Positions 61,621-64,000 of a stretch of DNA of 64,000 nucleotides are shown here, one piece after another. Within the stretch, counting starts at the first letter, position 1; every line of letters begins with the position of its first letter. Position numbers and translations under genes: made by a program. The DNA is from Myoxocephalus aenaeus. Its lineage: Eukaryota > Chordata > Actinopteri > Perciformes > Cottidae. The notes beneath the pieces are model-generated. The model saw nothing but the letters and a program-made list of their open reading frames with translations, searched no databases and had not been told where the DNA came from. The stretch lies in assembly GCA_038501785.1 (NCBI GenBank), contig JBAMJR010000039.1:8095001-8159000 (forward strand), read 5' to 3'.

Positions 61621-62929
61621 CTGTGGCTGCACTGTACAGGTGGGTGTAGAAGTCTAAGAGGCCGGTTTGAGTCACGCCTCAGGCTTAGCACATGTTTTAC
61701 TCCAGTTACCGAACTAGTTACCGGTTTACTGTAACCTTCTAACCCTGGTTTTGGTGAAGCCAAACTAACAATGCTGAGTCAACCATGATTGTATGTGGTG
61801 AAACATTTAGGATTCATCAGGGGATAGTTTGTTAGTTTTTGTCTGTTTTGGTTTATTACCCATATTTAAAGTATTTAAGTGAGTCTATATAACACAGAAG
61901 ATAACACTTTGTATACTTTTGTAAACAAAGCTATCCTGTTGAAGACAAGGTGGTATATGGCCTATGCCACCCTACCCAACATTACCAGGAACTGTATGGG
62001 ATTTCCTACTTATATGGTGTCAAAAACTCCAGTGAAGGGAGTTTCCATGTTTGTCAATAAGTACTACTATAATGTGTTAAGGGGAATCTACTGTACAGTA
62101 CACAATCTCCAAATCGGGATTTTTCTTTTTTCTTTTTTTAAATGGGGTGAACATCTGGTTCTCTTAAGCAAGCTGGGACATGCCTAAAAGTTAGGCAACA
62201 AAGTGGGTTTTCAAGAGAAATATTCATTAAGACTAAATGTCAGATGTGATTAGTCATGTGCTGCTCGTATATTTTTGAGATTCCCACCTTGTGCGTCACC
62301 TGGGAAGTCCTTGGGAAAAATATGATACACACTTGGTAGACATACGTAGCACTCAAGGTATCAAAATTAGGCTCAAAGGTCACGTGGAAACCCCCCCCAT
62401 AGACGGTCCTGTACTCCTTATTGCTTTTGCTATCTTCTAGCACAATAGAGTGGGCAGCTAGAGCCGACCAAGTGGAACCTTTTTGCTAACGCGTGCATGT
62501 CTTTTCTGAACTGTAGCAGGCGTATATCTTTCTTCTGAAATGGAACATTTGATAAATGTGCCGTGTGGGCTTGGGGTTACAATGTTGAGCTACACCTATA
62601 GTAATGCATCAGCATGTCTGAGTCAAACGTTGAGCAAAGTGATAAAAGACCACAAAGTCCACAGGTGCTGCCTTGAGAAGAGTTACCACAGTCTACGTCA
62701 TACAGTAATAACATTGTCATAAGAACTGGAGCACTTTATCGGACGACTGTTATTTGATCAATTGTATGCACTTCTGGTTTGTTTGGTATGTAAATGTATA
62801 TTTTACTTTTTTATATACATTTTTATTTTACAAGACTTGCTTTTATACGTGTTCGGGGGGCTGTCCATGGATTACACTGTAGTATGGCGTTCTGTTACAT
62901 TGTACTTTTATACCTTTTTAAAAACAGCC

Positions 62930-62935
62930 AATAAA
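62930..62935 (+). terminator. tnfrsf9: Candidate distal polyadenylation signal of tnfrsf9
   Basis: AATAAA about 2 kb after the stop at 60945. No earlier clear AATAAA is seen, so the 3' UTR may be about 2 kb and would include the G22 run and the hairpin. Confidence 0.45.
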
Positions 62936-62959
62936 ATGGAAATTGTCATTTTTATTTGT

Positions 62960-64000
62960 TGGTCTTTCATACAGAACAATTCATAGTGGTCCACTAAGCA
63001 GTGGAATATTTCATTTGTATAAAAAAAAAAGAAAATAGTGTTTAAAATGTTGGAGTAATATGAACATACAAACAAACACATCTTTTGTTAGAACAAAATA
63101 TTCTATATATGAATGAATAATATTAACTGACACTTGTTTCTGGACTGATGAACACCTGGTAAAGTAAACAAAAACATGAATTGGATCTGAAACAAGTAAT
63201 TTGAGCTTAAAGGTCCACTTACAAGCTTTTTGATGCTTTTCCTCTGAACTCACTCGGCAGTTGGAGCTGGCTCAGGTGTCATGTGACCATGAGATGCAGT
63301 TTTAACCTCTAAATAAAGCTAGCAAGTGGATCTTTGACCACTTTGTTAGATATACTTTCCCTAAAGGACATAGTAACATCAGGACATTACAAAGCACCAT
63401 AACATAATTTGACGACTGTTGTAATATGGTTTTCATTAAGAGTTGAATAAGTTCATTTGATTGTCATTGTACTATTGTAAACATGGCTGAAATCCTGCCA
63501 AACTGCTTTGACACAAATTTGGCAGACACTCTGAAAGTGGATATCTTAAAGTAGCTTGTCCAAAAAAAGTACGTCATTCAGCTTCAAAAGGTTATCAAAG
63601 TAAATTCTGTTTTTGTCATTTTGGATGCCGTTTGGTGGCCACTTGCTGTGAGACAACAGCGCTAACGACTGCACCACTGCGCCGTTACCAAGGAGCATCC
63701 AAAACGTTAAATGAAGTGGTTACAGATGGATGGATGCTCACTGATTAACTTAATAAAAACAAATAAAACATACAAATAAAAACAAATAATATACAAATAT
63801 AATTTAAGAATGTATTGTGTATCATCAACACTGAAGAATTCAAACAATACTTCGTTAAACCTTCATTTCCCCTTTGAAAATTATAAAAAAATGACACAAG
63901 TCCAAAGTGTCATTATTCACGTAGTCAAGAAATATAAAATATCACTTTTCTTTCTCTCTGGTCTAAAGTGCTAGAAGGGCTGGCTTTAACCTCAACGTAA
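62960..64000. other. Right flank of tnfrsf9
   Basis: No exon recognised. A fragment around 63625-63690 (GCCACTTGCTGTGAGACAAC and CTAACGACTGCACCACTGCG) resembles part of a dispersed fish repeat. The remainder is AT-rich with nothing named. Confidence 0.4.

Overview
The window is vertebrate nuclear DNA, almost certainly from a bony fish and probably a percomorph-type teleost. The genes are split into many short exons with GT/AG introns. Exons were joined by hand through splice sites and phase. The intronic repeats are types typical of teleosts: a tRNA-derived SINE tail, LINE 3' tails ending in AATAAA plus short repeats, and long (CA)n, (TG)n and (TA)n tracts. No bacterial operon, CRISPR array, plasmid or phage feature is present.

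Five protein-coding genes were found, all on the + strand. (1) 835-15315, rap1gap, a GTPase-activating protein for Rap1 with an N-terminal GoLoco motif; its first exons lie left of the window. (2) 19460-20460, aurkaip1 (mitochondrial ribosomal protein mS38), three coding exons. (3) 21607-30691, mxra8, a two-Ig-domain type I membrane protein, ten coding exons. (4) 32816-53016, dvl1 (Dishevelled), fifteen coding exons encoding 728 residues with DIX, PDZ and DEP domains. (5) 59012-60945, a TNF-receptor superfamily gene whose cysteine pattern best fits tnfrsf9 (4-1BB/CD137), seven coding exons, 283 residues. Every gene except the left-truncated rap1gap reads open from ATG to stop with all exon phases agreeing.

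The aurkaip1-mxra8-dvl1 order and common orientation match human 1p36.33. RAP1GAP and TNFRSF9 lie elsewhere on human 1p36, so the window is a compacted 1p36 block. The genes do not form one pathway: Rap1/G-protein signalling, mitochondrial translation, matrix/adhesion, Wnt signalling and immune co-stimulation are neighbours by ancestry.

Non-genic content: 15316-18800 is the rap1gap 3' UTR and spacer. The 4.5-kb mxra8 intron 1 carries two oppositely oriented copies of one dispersed repeat. The dvl1 introns hold G-rich, C-rich and Z-DNA-prone tracts and a 22-bp-arm inverted repeat. The region 56690-58660 is an AT-rich degenerate tandem repeat interrupted by an LTR-like block and a LINE fragment. 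The last ~3 kb is the tnfrsf9 3' UTR and flank.

No wholly new gene system was found. The best second-look items are a (TG)29 tract forming the 3' splice-site region of a symmetric rap1gap exon (CFTR-like), a paralogous alternative rap1gap exon, loss of the Ser/Thr linker exon between PDZ and DEP in dvl1, a His/Ser tandem repeat in the dvl1 tail, and perfect or near-perfect hairpins in the tnfrsf9 3' UTR and dvl1 intron 14.
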